Origin: JBPOFY01 sp051252415
GTDB taxonomy: Bacteria > Verrucomicrobiota > Verrucomicrobiia > Opitutales > Coraliomargaritaceae
Assembly: GCA_051252415.1 (NCBI GenBank)
Contig: JBPOGA010000021.1
Location: 1 to 64,000 of the forward strand
DNA: 64,000 nt
Direction of reading: 5' to 3'
In this document: positions 49,080-58,537 of the stretch, piece by piece
How the letters are laid out: every line of letters starts with the position of its first letter
Numbering within the stretch: the first letter of the stretch is position 1
The notes under the pieces: model-generated
Told to the model about the DNA's origin: nothing
Databases searched by the model: none
The model's input: only the letters and a program-made list of their open reading frames with translations
Position numbers and translations under genes: made by a program

Positions 49080-49438
49080 GCTGTTAGATTCGTTAGCGGA
49101 CAAGGCTTGTCAATAGTTGGTGCGAGCAAGTTGCGACATCGACCGTCAAATGATGGTCAGTATGGGCGATGAAGGAGGCGCTCACAAAGGCACAAAGTTC
49201 GATTTACGAAAGGTGTGTTCAGTGGTAGGGACACTTGCCCTCAAGCGTCCGATCGTCACGCAAGTATCTCGGACGGCTGGGGGCAGCCGTCCCAACCAAT
49301 TGCAATTAGATCAAACCTCAAAAGGTATAAGCTCAGAAATACGCGTCCTTTGTGAGAAATCTATGCGTCAGAGTCACTCCGTGCGCTTTGTGTCCCTCTA
49401 GTGACTATAAGGAACGGGTGGTTAAAATAGCCCCCGTC
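49080..49438. other. Intergenic region, no gene
   Basis: Contains one possible hairpin area (about 49229-49300, cgcaagtatctcggacggct/ggcagccgtcc). A phrase at the end (gggtggttaaaatag) also occurs near 260 at the left edge of the window. No promoter is clear. Confidence 0.45.
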
Positions 49439-50638
49439 CTAGCTCTCTAGTGGCAGCTCGACCACTTCCCACGGTAGGCCGCGGAGGTTGAGCTCTTCCA
49501 TAAAGGCATCCGGATCGCGTTGCTCCATGTTCCATACGCCAGGCTCCTTCCAGAGGTCACGTAGGATCATTTGCGCGCCAATCATCGCAGGCACACCCGT
49601 GGTGTAGCTGATCGCTTGGCTGGAAACTTCCTTGTAGCACTCCTCGTGATCGCAGCTGTTGTAGATGAAGATGCGCTTCTTCTTGCCGTCTTTGGTGCCG
49701 ACGATGTCGCACCCGATGCAAGTCTTACCCTTTGTGCGTGGACCGAGGCTGGCGGGGTCGGGGAGCACCGCCTTGAGGAATTCAATCGGCTGGATCTGCT
49801 GGCCCTTGAAATCAATCGGCTCGATCGAAGTCATACCGATATTTTCCAGCACCTTGAGGTGGGTCAGATATTTCTCTGAGAAAGTCATCCAGAAGCGGAT
49901 ACGTTTCAGGCCTTTGATATTTTGGCAGAGCGATTCCATCTCCTCGTGATAGAGCAGGTAGGCGTCTTGTTCGCCCACAACGGGAAAGTCGTAGACTTGG
50001 TGCACACTCATTGGCGCGACCTCGTGCCATTCGCCTTCTTCCCAGTAGCGGCCATTGGCTGTGATCTCGCGGATATTGATCTCAGGGTTGAAATTTGTGG
50101 CGAAGTGGTAGCCGTGGTTACCCGCATTCGCGTCGAGGATGTCGATGGTCTCGATTTCGTCGAAAAGGTGCTTCTGAGCATAGGCGCAGAAGACATTGGT
50201 GACGCCCGGGTCGAAGCCCGAACCGAGCAGTGCGGTGAGGCCCGCCTCCTTGAAACGATCTTGGTAGGCCCATTGCCATTTGTATTCAAACTTGGCTTCT
50301 TCAGGTGGCTCGTAGTTGGCGGTGTCCATGTAGTGCACCCCTGCAGCGAGGCAGGCATCCATCAAAGTCAGGTCTTGGTAGGGGAGTGCGACATTGATCA
50401 ACAGCTCCGGCTTCTCAGCTTGGAGTAAGGCAGTGGTCTCGGCCACATTATCGGCGTCCAGAGCGAACGTGCGGATCGTGCGACCTTGTTTCGCCTCCAC
50501 ATCTTTCGCGATCGCATCGCACTTCGAAACCGTGCGTGAAGCCAGAATGATTTCGCTGAAAATGTCAGGCAGCTGCGCGCATTTATGTGCGACGACATTA
50601 CCCACTCCACCAGCACCAACAATGATTACTTTAGACAT
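49439..50638 (-). CDS. Saccharopine dehydrogenase family, carboxynorspermidine synthase-like
   Basis: 399 residues. The Rossmann motif VIIVGAGGVGNVVAHKCAQ is at the start, followed by LINVALPYQDLTLMDACLAAGV, HYMDTANYEPPEE, and LLGSGFDPGVTNVFCAYA. The 399-residue length, FDPGVTNVF and CNxCDHEECYKEV-type sequence fit the carboxy(nor)spermidine dehydrogenase group better than lysine-pathway saccharopine dehydrogenase. It would make carboxyspermidine from diaminopropane or putrescine and aspartate semialdehyde. The decarboxylase partner NspC is not in the window. Confidence 0.8.
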   Translation of the reverse strand: MSKVIIVGAGGVGNVVAHKCAQLPDIFSEIILASRTVSKCDAIAKDVEAKQGRTIRTFALDADNVAETTALLQAEKPELLINVALPYQDLTLMDACLAAGVHYMDTANYEPPEEAKFEYKWQWAYQDRFKEAGLTALLGSGFDPGVTNVFCAYAQKHLFDEIETIDILDANAGNHGYHFATNFNPEINIREITANGRYWEEGEWHEVAPMSVHQVYDFPVVGEQDAYLLYHEEMESLCQNIKGLKRIRFWMTFSEKYLTHLKVLENIGMTSIEPIDFKGQQIQPIEFLKAVLPDPASLGPRTKGKTCIGCDIVGTKDGKKKRIFIYNSCDHEECYKEVSSQAISYTTGVPAMIGAQMILRDLWKEPGVWNMEQRDPDAFMEELNLRGLPWEVVELPLES

Positions 50639-50949
50639 GTGCTGTTTAATGCGCAGTGCGCTGCATTCTTCAAGTTTATTCAGATCCGTAGTAATCGTAA
50701 TCTTGCTCCTAATCTTAATCGATTTTACCGTAGTCAGGTTGGCTTTAGCCGCCTGACAGTATGCGTCTGAAATGTCGGGCGGCTAAAGCCAACCCGGCTA
50801 CTTGATTCTTGCGGGATCGCAGACCTCCGAGCCCGCATGGCATATCTGCTCTCTTGCTAGCAATGTGTCGACACAGAGGTCGCCGTTCCGACCTGAAGAT
50901 TAAGATCATAGGGTTGAAATTGTCTGCAAGCGGGCGTATCCCATAGGCA
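50639..50949. other. Divergent spacer with REP E
   Basis: REP family E copy 3 (50730-50801) occupies its middle. No gene or clear promoter is seen. Confidence 0.5.
50730..50801. repeat. REP-like repeat family E, copy 3
   Basis: gtagtcaggttggctttagc ... ggctaaagccaacccggcta; the clearest copy of the family. Confidence 0.85.
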
Positions 50950-51885
50950 ATGGAATTAGTTTTTGGATATGAATACACGACGCGCACGCATCTCCTCGTC
51001 TCGGACGAGGATGCGGCGGACTTTTTGCAGAGTCAGTTTACGAACGAACTGCGCCCGTTTGATGCCGGGCGTTGCACCTATGGGCTATGGCTGGATGTGA
51101 AAGGGAAAGTGCTCGGTGATAGCACTGTGCTTTGCGAGGGTGATGAGCTGTTTCGATTGATCAGTGAGACTTCGGAGGCAGATGTGTTGGTCGAAAAATT
51201 GGAGAAGCATATCATTGCAGACGATGTGGAGATCGAACGTGTGGACGCAGCGACTGGCTTTGCGTTGATTGGCGAGGGCGCTGTCACTGTGTTATCTGAG
51301 CTTGGGCTGGAGGCCCCTGCGGTAGGAGGCTATACGTCGAAGGGCGATTTGCGTGTATTCGCAGGGCGGCGTTCGAAGGATTTGAATTTTGAACTGCTGT
51401 GCTTGAGTGCTGCGTCTGTGGTCGCCGTGCGAGAGGTGTTGGCTGCGGAGCAGGTGAAGCTGGTTACACACGAGCGTGTGACCGCTGATCGATTAGAGGC
51501 GGGCTATCCCTTGGTTCCGATTGAAGTGGGGCCTACGGATCTTCCCGGGGAGGGTGGCTTGGAGCGAGATGCAGTATCGTTTACCAAAGGCTGCTATCTC
51601 GGACAGGAGGTGGTTGCGCGGATGCATAATGTCGGCCGTCCGCAACGTGCCTTGTTTGTTTTGAAAGGCGCGGGGGCTGTGCCCAGTTGTCCGACTGCTA
51701 TATATAATAGGGAAACGAAGCAAGTTGGCGAGTTGCGCACTGCGATTTCGGTCGAGAATGGCTGGCAAGGTGTCGCTTTGTTGAAGCATCGTTACGCGAG
51801 TGTTGGCGACGTCTTGATCACGGAAGGTGTCGACGTTTCTGTTGAGCGTTATTTCCGTGCGCCGAAAGGGGCTGGAAATGAGTGA
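50950..51885 (+). CDS. ygfZ: YgfZ/GcvT-like folate-binding protein
   Basis: 311 residues. It belongs to the tetrahydrofolate-binding GcvT-related family that helps maintain Fe-S enzymes and some tRNA modifications. The family signature is present: KGCYLGQEVVARMHNVGRP (K-G-C-Y-x-G-Q-E) around residues 214-232, preceded by LPGEGGLE. SDEDAADFLQSQFTNE near the N-terminus matches too. The end overlaps the start of a 74-residue protein by eight bases. Confidence 0.88.
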   Translation: MELVFGYEYTTRTHLLVSDEDAADFLQSQFTNELRPFDAGRCTYGLWLDVKGKVLGDSTVLCEGDELFRLISETSEADVLVEKLEKHIIADDVEIERVDAATGFALIGEGAVTVLSELGLEAPAVGGYTSKGDLRVFAGRRSKDLNFELLCLSAASVVAVREVLAAEQVKLVTHERVTADRLEAGYPLVPIEVGPTDLPGEGGLERDAVSFTKGCYLGQEVVARMHNVGRPQRALFVLKGAGAVPSCPTAIYNRETKQVGELRTAISVENGWQGVALLKHRYASVGDVLITEGVDVSVERYFRAPKGAGNE

Positions 51886-52102
51886 GTTAGATCAAGATAC
51901 GCTTGACGGTGTGACTCAGCTTTTTGTGAATTTAGGTGCTGAAAAAGCACAGGCAAAAGTCATGGCTTCGCAGCTCTTAAAACGTGCGCGGCAAATTGCC
52001 GTAGAACGCGAAATTTCTGAAGTCGAGGCGACGGAGACCCTATTAAAACAGGTAGTTCAAGCGCGTAATGGCGATGGAAGCGGCTCTGAGAGCGAGTCTT
52101 AG
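51878..52102 (+). CDS. 74-residue helical protein, unknown function
   Basis: 74 residues from the ATG at 51878, which overlaps the ygfZ stop (51883-51885), indicating coupled translation. It is mainly helical and charged (VNLGAEKAQAKVMASQLLKRARQIAVEREISEVEATETLLKQV in pieces) with a Ser/Gly/Glu tail. No transmembrane segment or known domain is recognised. The tight link to ygfZ hints at a related role. Confidence 0.65.
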   Translation: MSELDQDTLDGVTQLFVNLGAEKAQAKVMASQLLKRARQIAVEREISEVEATETLLKQVVQARNGDGSGSESES

Positions 52103-52231
52103 GAGCAAATGCGCCGTCAACCCGCTAAAAAATAGGCTTTATAGCGGATTTTATGTTGACGATGTCATTTTCGAAACGTCTTCTGATACACGGTCATCAG
52201 ACCAAACAACCTCAACATAATACTATATTCT

Positions 52232-52507
52232 ATGAACAAAGCAGAACTTATTGCAGAAGTGCAAAAATCCCTCGGTAAAGATACATCAAAAGCAGCAGCA
52301 GAGCGCGCTATCGAAGCAGTGCTCGAAGGTGTGAAAAAGGGTATCAAGAAGGATAAGAACGTTCAACTTATCGGTTTCGGAACTTTCTCTGTAACAAAGC
52401 GTGCAGCTCGTGATGGCATCAACCCACAAACTCGTGAGAAGATCAAAATCAAGGCTTCCAAATCAGTGAAGTTCAAAGCAGGAGCTGGCCTCAAGGCTAT
52501 CCTCTAA
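52232..52507 (+). CDS. hup: HU-family DNA-binding protein
   Basis: 91 residues. A nucleoid protein that bends DNA. MNKAELIAEVQKSLGKDTSK, LIGFGTFSVTKRAARDGINP and QTREKIKIKASKSVKFKAG are the standard helices, arm and strands; the Pro at the arm tip is present in GINP. Length is normal. It has its own terminator at 52538. Confidence 0.96.
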   Translation: MNKAELIAEVQKSLGKDTSKAAAERAIEAVLEGVKKGIKKDKNVQLIGFGTFSVTKRAARDGINPQTREKIKIKASKSVKFKAGAGLKAIL

Positions 52508-52537
52508 GAGTTACCCCACTCGAAAAGAATTAACCAA

Positions 52538-52567
52538 AAACCCGCGGTGCGAACCGCGGGTTTTTTT
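52538..52567 (+). terminator. Terminator of hup
   Basis: AAACCCGCGGT pairs with ACCGCGGGTTT around tgcga, followed by a T-run. Confidence 0.95.
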
Positions 52568-52628
52568 GTGCCTAGAATGTAGCACGTGGGAAAGGGTGTG
52601 AGCAGAGACGGTCTCAGTGTTCTCGGTT

Positions 52629-52725
52629 GTAGCACGTGCTTCCCGAAGGGAGCGCGTGGCATCTCCTGTAGCACCTTTCCAATAAGATTAGGCGCTCGAT
52701 GCTGCGCATAGAAGCGCGTGCGGCA
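52629..52725. repeat. REP-like repeat family C, copy 2
   Basis: gtagcacgtgcttcccgaag ... gcatagaagcgcgtgcgg; see 43711. A separate short palindrome (atggtagggt/accctaccat) lies at 52740-52764. Confidence 0.8.
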
Positions 52726-52794
52726 AATTAGGATGCTTAGATGGTAGGGTCGAACCCTACCATCAGAGAGTGGATGCTCTATGTGCGCAGTTCC

Positions 52795-53514
52795 CTACAA
52801 TCGCTTGAGGTATTTCTTGCCGTTGCCGTCGATGAAGAGCACGCGTTTCTCTTGAATGACGAGGACTTTGAGGCCGAGCTCGAAATTTGCGGTTTCGCCC
52901 ACGGCGTAGGCTTTGCCGTTCAAGATGACTTTACTGCCCGTATCGGATAGGCGCACGCCAGAGATCTGCGTATGGCTGAGCCATGTGATAATGTCTTGGC
53001 TTGGTTGGATCGCGGCTTTGCGGGCGGCTTCAGCTTCAGCTGCAACGCGAGCGGCTTCGGCTTTGGCGGCTTTTGCTTCGGCAGCTTCACGTGCCATACG
53101 AAGTTGTTCGAGCACAGTTTGCTCGTCGGGTGCTGTTGCTTGAGTGGCCGCTGGCTCTGGAGTAGTAGGCGGTGTAAATACAGCTTCTCTCGCTTCGACT
53201 GTCGGAGTCGGAGCGGTCGGCGCAGGTGCTGGAGCAGGTGTCGCAGTAGGCTCAAGTGGTGCGAGTGCAGGTTGCGCAGTGATTTCTGTAGGAGCGGGCT
53301 TATCTTTGAGAAGCACAACGCTTAAGCCTGCAATGACACCAATCAAGAGCGCGACGACTACGATCAAACCAACCACGAGACCCGGGCTCATTCCTGAGCG
53401 AGATGGCGGTGCCATACTAGATCCGGCACCCGTTGGGTTTGCACTAGCGGGCGGTCTGTGGCCAGGGGTGCGATCGTTTTGGGCTTTGCGAAGGGCTTGG
53501 TTGATGAGGCTCAT
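52795..53514 (-). CDS. GspB-like type II secretion accessory protein
   Basis: 239 residues. MSLINQALRKAQNDRTPG is the typical cytoplasmic N-terminus of GspB/ExeB-type proteins, followed by one membrane span (about 44-66, VVGLIVVVALLIGVIAGLSVV) and a long Ala/Pro-rich periplasmic linker. The C-terminal domain (ISGVRLSDTGSKVILNGKAYAVGE) is the conserved part. Together with the ExeA-type ATPase upstream it may help insert the secretin through peptidoglycan. Other secretion genes are not in the window. Confidence 0.8.
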   Translation of the reverse strand: MSLINQALRKAQNDRTPGHRPPASANPTGAGSSMAPPSRSGMSPGLVVGLIVVVALLIGVIAGLSVVLLKDKPAPTEITAQPALAPLEPTATPAPAPAPTAPTPTVEAREAVFTPPTTPEPAATQATAPDEQTVLEQLRMAREAAEAKAAKAEAARVAAEAEAARKAAIQPSQDIITWLSHTQISGVRLSDTGSKVILNGKAYAVGETANFELGLKVLVIQEKRVLFIDGNGKKYLKRL

Positions 53515-53515
53515 G

Positions 53516-53620
53516 TTGAAAATTAGGAATTACGATTTGGGAATTACGAATTGTGAATATGGGTGGTTTTAAAACTAGGACTCGTAATTCATCATTCCTA
53601 ATTTGTAATTCCCGTCTAAA
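53516..53620. repeat. AT-rich inverted text in the spacer
   Basis: Copies of attaggaattacga and its complement (gtaattc, cctaatttgtaattc) form an imperfect inverted repeat between two linked genes. Similar short-word text is seen at 24790-24930 and 56450-56485. Confidence 0.6.
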
Positions 53621-53623
53621 TCG

Positions 53624-54442
53624 CTAGCGATGCAAACGCCTGATGTCTTTGAGCGCTTTGCGCACATCCCACCAGTTCACTTCATTGCCATTGCGGATGA
53701 AAGTGGAGAGGAGTGCTTTGTCGCAGATGTTATTTATCATGCGGGGGATGCCGAGGCTGCCTTTGGCGACTGACTTCATCGCGCGTGGAGTGAACTGTGT
53801 GCGACCATTGCTACCCGCAAGCGAGAGACGGTGCTGGATGTAGAGCTGCACTTCTAGTGTGTTCAATTCCAATAAATTGTAATGCACGAGCACGCGCTGA
53901 CGAAATTGGCGTAGGCGTTCTTCTTTGAGCTTCTCGTTGAGCTCGGGTTGCCCCATCAGAATAATCTGCAGCAGTTTCTCGTCATAGGTTTCGAGATTGG
54001 AAAGCATGCGGAGCATTTCCATAACTTCGAAAGAAAGGTTTTGAGCTTCGTCGATGATGACGACGATTTCTCGGCCTTGATCGATTTTTTCGAGGAGGAG
54101 GTCGTGTATTTGATCGAGAAGGTCGTTTTTTGAGCGGGAGGTCGCTTCGGAGCCGAGCTCTTTCATAATGCCGCGTAGGAGCTCAGCTTCCGAAACGCGC
54201 GGATTTAGTAGCAGTGCCGTATCACAATTCTCATCGGCTTCGAGTTCTTCGAGGAGTTTGCGGCAAAGCGTTGTTTTACCGCAGCCCACTTCACCAGTGA
54301 GCACGATAAAGCCCTTTCTTTCCTCGATGCCATATCGTAGATGCTGGAGGGCCTCTTCGTGGGTAGGACTGAGGAAAAGGAAACGCGGATTAGGCGTCAC
54401 GTGGAAGGGCATTTCAGTAAATCCGAAGTAATCTTGATACAT
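53624..54442 (-). CDS. ExeA/GspA-type AAA ATPase
   Basis: 272 residues. MYQDYFGFTEMPFHVTPNPRFLFLSP is the characteristic start of ExeA-like ATPases. Walker A is TGEVGCGKTT, Walker B IVVIIDEAQNL, and the helical C-terminal part has LRQFRQRVLVHYNLLELN and MINNICDKALL. It lacks the long periplasmic part of true ExeA (about 550 residues), so it corresponds to the cytoplasmic ATPase only. It is followed by the GspB-like gene and probably drives the same process. Confidence 0.88.
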   Translation of the reverse strand: MYQDYFGFTEMPFHVTPNPRFLFLSPTHEEALQHLRYGIEERKGFIVLTGEVGCGKTTLCRKLLEELEADENCDTALLLNPRVSEAELLRGIMKELGSEATSRSKNDLLDQIHDLLLEKIDQGREIVVIIDEAQNLSFEVMEMLRMLSNLETYDEKLLQIILMGQPELNEKLKEERLRQFRQRVLVHYNLLELNTLEVQLYIQHRLSLAGSNGRTQFTPRAMKSVAKGSLGIPRMINNICDKALLSTFIRNGNEVNWWDVRKALKDIRRLHR

Positions 54443-54518
54443 AGTCGGGGAAATCTTCTACAGACTGGGGATATTACCCTTTCCAAATGGGCTAAAATCT
54501 CCTTCTTTGGGTGCTTCG

Positions 54519-54824
54519 ATGTCGAAAGGATCCGCACAACGCAAAGAACGTGTCATCTTGCTCATGTTATTGGGCATGTTGGTAGTGCTTGTTATCTTTT
54601 TCAGTAGTCTCATTTTACAGACCTATAGAGAGTATAAGAACTTTAGAGCCCGTGAAGTTAGGATCGAGGCGAAACTCACACAAGCTCGAAAAGAGTTTGA
54701 ACAAAAGGAAGCATACTTGGCTCGCTTGCTGGAAGATCCGGAGTTTTTGGAGCGAGTCGTGCGTGAACGCCTAGGCTATTCAAGGCCAGATGAATTGCTT
54801 TTCCGGTTCTCAGACGAGAATTAA
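54519..54824 (+). CDS. FtsB/DivIC-like septum protein
   Basis: 101 residues from the ATG at 54519. One membrane span (about 13-35) is followed by a coiled-coil rich in Lys and Glu (TYREYKNFRAREVRIEAKLTQARKEFEQKEAYL in pieces) and the end FLERVVRERLGYSRPDELLFRF, which is typical of FtsB/DivIC with the 'RE-LG' motif. It would take part in septum assembly with FtsL and FtsQ. A lone gene upstream of the pyrophosphorylase. Confidence 0.78.
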   Translation: MSKGSAQRKERVILLMLLGMLVVLVIFFSSLILQTYREYKNFRAREVRIEAKLTQARKEFEQKEAYLARLLEDPEFLERVVRERLGYSRPDELLFRFSDEN

Positions 54825-54832
54825 TGTAGCAT

Positions 54833-54920
54833 GGGAGCGTCGAGCTCTGTCTCGACATGGATTCCCTTTTGACTGGATTCGCTGCGAATGCGAATGCGGA
54901 CGCGGAGGTCCGCGCTCCCT
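54833..54920. repeat. Palindromic repeat, gggagcg type
   Basis: gggagcgtcgagctctgtct ... ggaggtccgcgctccc encloses about 50 bases with a gcgaatgcgaatgcg segment. It shares its ends with the inner part of repeat A. Confidence 0.65.
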
Positions 54921-55009
54921 AAATGATGGCGGTTGCACAGCGATTTTGCCGATCTGAAGATCGAAGTTTGCTTTTTGTTTCTAGGTGAGTAAGCAAGTGG
55001 GCTTCGATT

Positions 55010-56446
55010 ATGAACAATTCCGAAGCGACTCAATCTCTCATCCAAGCATTTGAACAAGCAGGGCAGGGGCAGGTATTTGCCTTCTTTGACCAGCTCGATC
55101 CTGAGGCACAAGTGAAACTGGTCGATCAGGCGTCTACCATCGATTTGTCAGAAGTCGCTAGCCTCGTCGAAGAACATGTTGTGGGCTCTCACGATAGCGC
55201 ACTCAATTTGGATGGCCTGGAGCCAGCACCTTATAACGCATTGCCTGCTAATGGCGGCGATGCTGCTGAGTGGGAAGCCGCACTTGAAGCGGGTGCTGCG
55301 GCGCTGAAAGAGGGGCGCGTTGCAGCCTTCACAGTGGCAGGTGGTCAAGGCACGCGTCTTGGATACGCCGGTCCGAAGGGCACATATCCTGTGACCCCAG
55401 TGACTAAGAAAACACTCTTTCAAGTCTTTGCGGAGAAGATCGCACGTTCAGGCGAGCGCTATGGCGTGACGATTCCATGGTTTATTTTGACTAGCGAGAT
55501 CAACAACGACGCAACCATTGCTGCGTTTGAGGAAGGTAACTATTTTGGCCTAGATAAGGCCTCCGTGCACTTTATCGTGCAAGGGCTCGTGCCAGCTGTG
55601 GACAATGAGGGTAAGATCCTTCTTGCCGACAAAGGCCAAATCGCAATGACGCCCGATGGTCATGGTGGCTCACTTCGAGCGCTCGTCCGCAGTGGTGCCG
55701 TTGACACAATGAAGGCGCAAGGCATCGACATTATCAGTTACTTCCAAGTCGATAACCCGATTGTTCAATGCATTGATCCAGCTTTTGTCGGATTCCATGT
55801 GCTCGGCAACTCAGAGCTCTCCAGCAAGATGGTGCCGAAAGCCTATGCTTTGGAGAAGGTCGGTCATTTCTGCGTCCAGAATGGCAGTGCCTTGGTTGTT
55901 GAATACAGCGACATGCCAAATGAGATGCAGGAAGAGACAACTGAAGACGGCTCGATCCGCTTTAACGGAGGCAGCGTCGCGATCCACATCTTTGACCGCG
56001 ACTTTATTGCCCGTGCAGCTGGTTCGGGTGCAGGCGTAAAGTTGCCCTTTCACCGCGCGGACAAGAAAATACCCTACGTTGATGCAGATGGTAATATTGT
56101 GAAGCCTGAGGCGCCGAATGGTGTGAAGTTCGAAATGTTTGTGTTCGATGCGCTACCATTAGCGAAGCGCCCAGTCATTATTGAAGCCGCACGTGAAGAT
56201 GAATTCAGCCCAGTCAAGAATGCCGAAGGGGTCGACTCGCCGAAATCTTGTGCAGAAGATCAACTTCGTATGTTTGCTCGCTGGTTGAAAGCCGCAGGTG
56301 AATCAATCGACACCGACGAGACTGGCCTACCTTCGATTACTTTCGAAATCAGCCATCGTTTTGCAGCAGACCAAGCTGACTTCGTTGCCCAATGGGCAGC
56401 TCTCAGCGAAAAGCCCGCGATTGTCGAAGGGGTCGTCATTAAATAA
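55010..56446 (+). CDS. UDP-sugar pyrophosphorylase (UAP1/QRI1-like)
   Basis: 478 residues. It makes a UDP-sugar, most likely UDP-N-acetylglucosamine or UDP-galactosamine, from UTP and the sugar-1-phosphate. FTVAGGQGTRLGYAGPKGTYPV (from about residue 104) is the nucleotide-binding loop; MTPDGHGGSLRAL, SYFQVDNPIVQCIDPAF and VEYSDMP follow as in eukaryotic UAP1-type enzymes. The N-terminal 100 residues are helical. It is followed after 41 bases by a phosphohexomutase gene, which would supply its sugar-1-phosphate. Confidence 0.88.
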   Translation: MNNSEATQSLIQAFEQAGQGQVFAFFDQLDPEAQVKLVDQASTIDLSEVASLVEEHVVGSHDSALNLDGLEPAPYNALPANGGDAAEWEAALEAGAAALKEGRVAAFTVAGGQGTRLGYAGPKGTYPVTPVTKKTLFQVFAEKIARSGERYGVTIPWFILTSEINNDATIAAFEEGNYFGLDKASVHFIVQGLVPAVDNEGKILLADKGQIAMTPDGHGGSLRALVRSGAVDTMKAQGIDIISYFQVDNPIVQCIDPAFVGFHVLGNSELSSKMVPKAYALEKVGHFCVQNGSALVVEYSDMPNEMQEETTEDGSIRFNGGSVAIHIFDRDFIARAAGSGAGVKLPFHRADKKIPYVDADGNIVKPEAPNGVKFEMFVFDALPLAKRPVIIEAAREDEFSPVKNAEGVDSPKSCAEDQLRMFARWLKAAGESIDTDETGLPSITFEISHRFAADQADFVAQWAALSEKPAIVEGVVIK

Positions 56447-56487
56447 AAGGTTCCCAATCCCTAAATTCTAATTTCTAATTTAAAACT

Positions 56488-58452
56488 ATGAGCATAATTG
56501 AAAAAATTGAAACAGCTGGAAGCGATGGTTCCCTTTTGTCCAGCACAGTTGAGAACTTGAAGACTTGGGCGAGTGCCGATTTTCTTCCAGCATGGACGGG
56601 CGAAAGTATCGCAGAGCTCGTTGATAAGGGTGAGTGGGATGAGCTGAACGATCGTTTCTACCAAAATCTAGCTTTCGGCACAGGAGGTATTCGTGGCCGC
56701 ACAATTGGTCGTGTATCAACTGCCGCTGAAACGGGCACGCTATCCGAGCAAGGTTCACCAGCGCATGCTGCAGTTGGCTCAAATGTGCTCAATGACTTCA
56801 ATCTTGTGCGCGCAACGATCGGACTCTTCCGTTATGTGAAGAAGTATCTCGACGACAATGGTCGTCACGACTTGCCACGCTTCGTGATCGCGCACGACGT
56901 GCGTCACTTCTCTCGTCACTTTTGTGAACTTGCGGCATCGACATGGTGCAAGCTCGGCGGCCAAGCCTTAATCTTTGAAGGTCCTCGTTCCACGCCGCAG
57001 CTCAGTTTTGCAGTGCGTCAATGTAAGGCCACTTGCGGCGCGGTGATCACAGCCAGCCACAATCCTCCGCACGACAATGGATTTAAAGTTTACTTTGAAG
57101 ATGGCGCGCAAGTTGTATCACCGCATGCGGAAAGCATCGTCGACTTGGTCAACCAAGTGGGTCTCGAAGAGCTTCCAGCATTCTTAGATATCGATCTTGA
57201 GCCAGTGATTACACTCGGTGCAGATTCTGATTTGCCATACCTCGAGCTCTTAAAAGAGATGGTCGTTGATACTGAAGTCATGGAGGCGCAAGCCCCTAAG
57301 ATCGTCTTCACGCCGATTCATGGCACAGGTGCGATTAGTTCGGTGCCAGCATTGAAGGATCTTGGTGTTGAAGTGATCGAAGTGCCTGAGCAATCAGTTA
57401 TCGATCCACGCTTCCCAACCGTAAAGTCGCCTAACCCAGAAAATGCAGAAGCGCTCGCCATGGGTATCGCCAAGGCAAATGAGGTCGGTGCTGACGTCGT
57501 CGTTGCAACTGACCCCGATGCGGACCGCATGGGCGTGGCAGTTCGTAATCGCGAAGGCGAGATGGTGCTTCTTACGGGTAACCAAATCGGAACGATTCTC
57601 GCAGAGTATCGTATCATGACTTTAAAGGACGCAGAAATTATTCCGGAAGACGGCAGCGAGAATTGTGTTTTGATCAAGACATTCGTCACCAGCCCAATGC
57701 AAGAAGCCGTCGCGACCTGGCATGGCTTGAAGACGATCAATACCTTGACTGGCTTCAAGTGGATTGGCGAAAAGCTTGCTGGTTACGAAGCCGAGATGAA
57801 AGCAAACCTCTTCGAGAAAGAGGGCCTCGCACTCGATTACGATGCCTGTGATATCTGGACTAAGGCTGACCTCATGCAGGACTATTCCACTTACTTCGTA
57901 TTTGGTGGTGAAGAAAGCTATGGTTATCTAGCGACCGATAAGCTGCGCGACAAAGACGCCAATGCGGCGGTCATTATGTTCTGTGAAGTTGCAGCTTACT
58001 TAAAAGCACAAGAGATGACCTTCCCAGAGTATCTCGACGGCCTGTATCTACAACATGGATACTACGAAGAGAAGACGATCAATATCTACTACGAAGGCGC
58101 GGCTGGAAGTCAGAAGATTGCGAACATCTTAGCGTCTTATCGTTCAAACCCACCGAAAGCTTTTGGTGATATTGAAGTATCTGGTTTCACAGACTTCGGT
58201 AAGGACGAAATTATCGATGCCGATGGTAAGAAGATTGCACCACAGGATTTCTACTTTCTCGAGCTGAGCAACGGTTACAGCTTCGCGGTTCGCGGATCTG
58301 GCACTGAGCCAAAGATTAAGTTCTACGTCTTCGGTCGTTCTGATCTGACAGATCCAGAAGAAATGGACGCGGTCAAAGCCAAAGCTGGCGAAGTCATGCA
58401 AAGCGTCTTGAAGGCAATCGACGCCGACGCTCGCGAACGCGCCGAAGCATAA
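56488..58452 (+). CDS. Phosphohexomutase (PGM/PMM superfamily)
   Basis: 654 residues, the long alpha-D-phosphohexomutase type. It interconverts hexose-6- and hexose-1-phosphate. The active-site Ser lies in TASHNPPHDNGFKVYF, the metal loop is ATDPDADRMGVA, the sugar loop GEESYGYLATD, and the phosphate loop RGSGTEPKIKFYVFG near the C-terminus. Whether glucose, mannose or glucosamine is preferred cannot be read off. It follows the pyrophosphorylase gene and probably forms one metabolic module with it. Confidence 0.92.
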   Translation: MSIIEKIETAGSDGSLLSSTVENLKTWASADFLPAWTGESIAELVDKGEWDELNDRFYQNLAFGTGGIRGRTIGRVSTAAETGTLSEQGSPAHAAVGSNVLNDFNLVRATIGLFRYVKKYLDDNGRHDLPRFVIAHDVRHFSRHFCELAASTWCKLGGQALIFEGPRSTPQLSFAVRQCKATCGAVITASHNPPHDNGFKVYFEDGAQVVSPHAESIVDLVNQVGLEELPAFLDIDLEPVITLGADSDLPYLELLKEMVVDTEVMEAQAPKIVFTPIHGTGAISSVPALKDLGVEVIEVPEQSVIDPRFPTVKSPNPENAEALAMGIAKANEVGADVVVATDPDADRMGVAVRNREGEMVLLTGNQIGTILAEYRIMTLKDAEIIPEDGSENCVLIKTFVTSPMQEAVATWHGLKTINTLTGFKWIGEKLAGYEAEMKANLFEKEGLALDYDACDIWTKADLMQDYSTYFVFGGEESYGYLATDKLRDKDANAAVIMFCEVAAYLKAQEMTFPEYLDGLYLQHGYYEEKTINIYYEGAAGSQKIANILASYRSNPPKAFGDIEVSGFTDFGKDEIIDADGKKIAPQDFYFLELSNGYSFAVRGSGTEPKIKFYVFGRSDLTDPEEMDAVKAKAGEVMQSVLKAIDADARERAEA

Positions 58453-58505
58453 GTCTGTTGGGGCGCAACTTGATGCGCCCGCCCGACGTATAAGTTAAAA
58501 AAAAC

Positions 58506-58537
58506 AAAAGCGTCTCCCGAAACGGAGGCGCTTTTTT
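58506..58537 (+). terminator. Terminator of the phosphohexomutase
   Basis: AAAGCGTCTCC pairs with GGAGGCGCTTT around cgaaac, then a T-run. A further palindromic stretch (gtagaagcggttttaacc ... gcaagcggtgacgccac) fills 58541-58675 before the ExbB stop. Confidence 0.92.
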
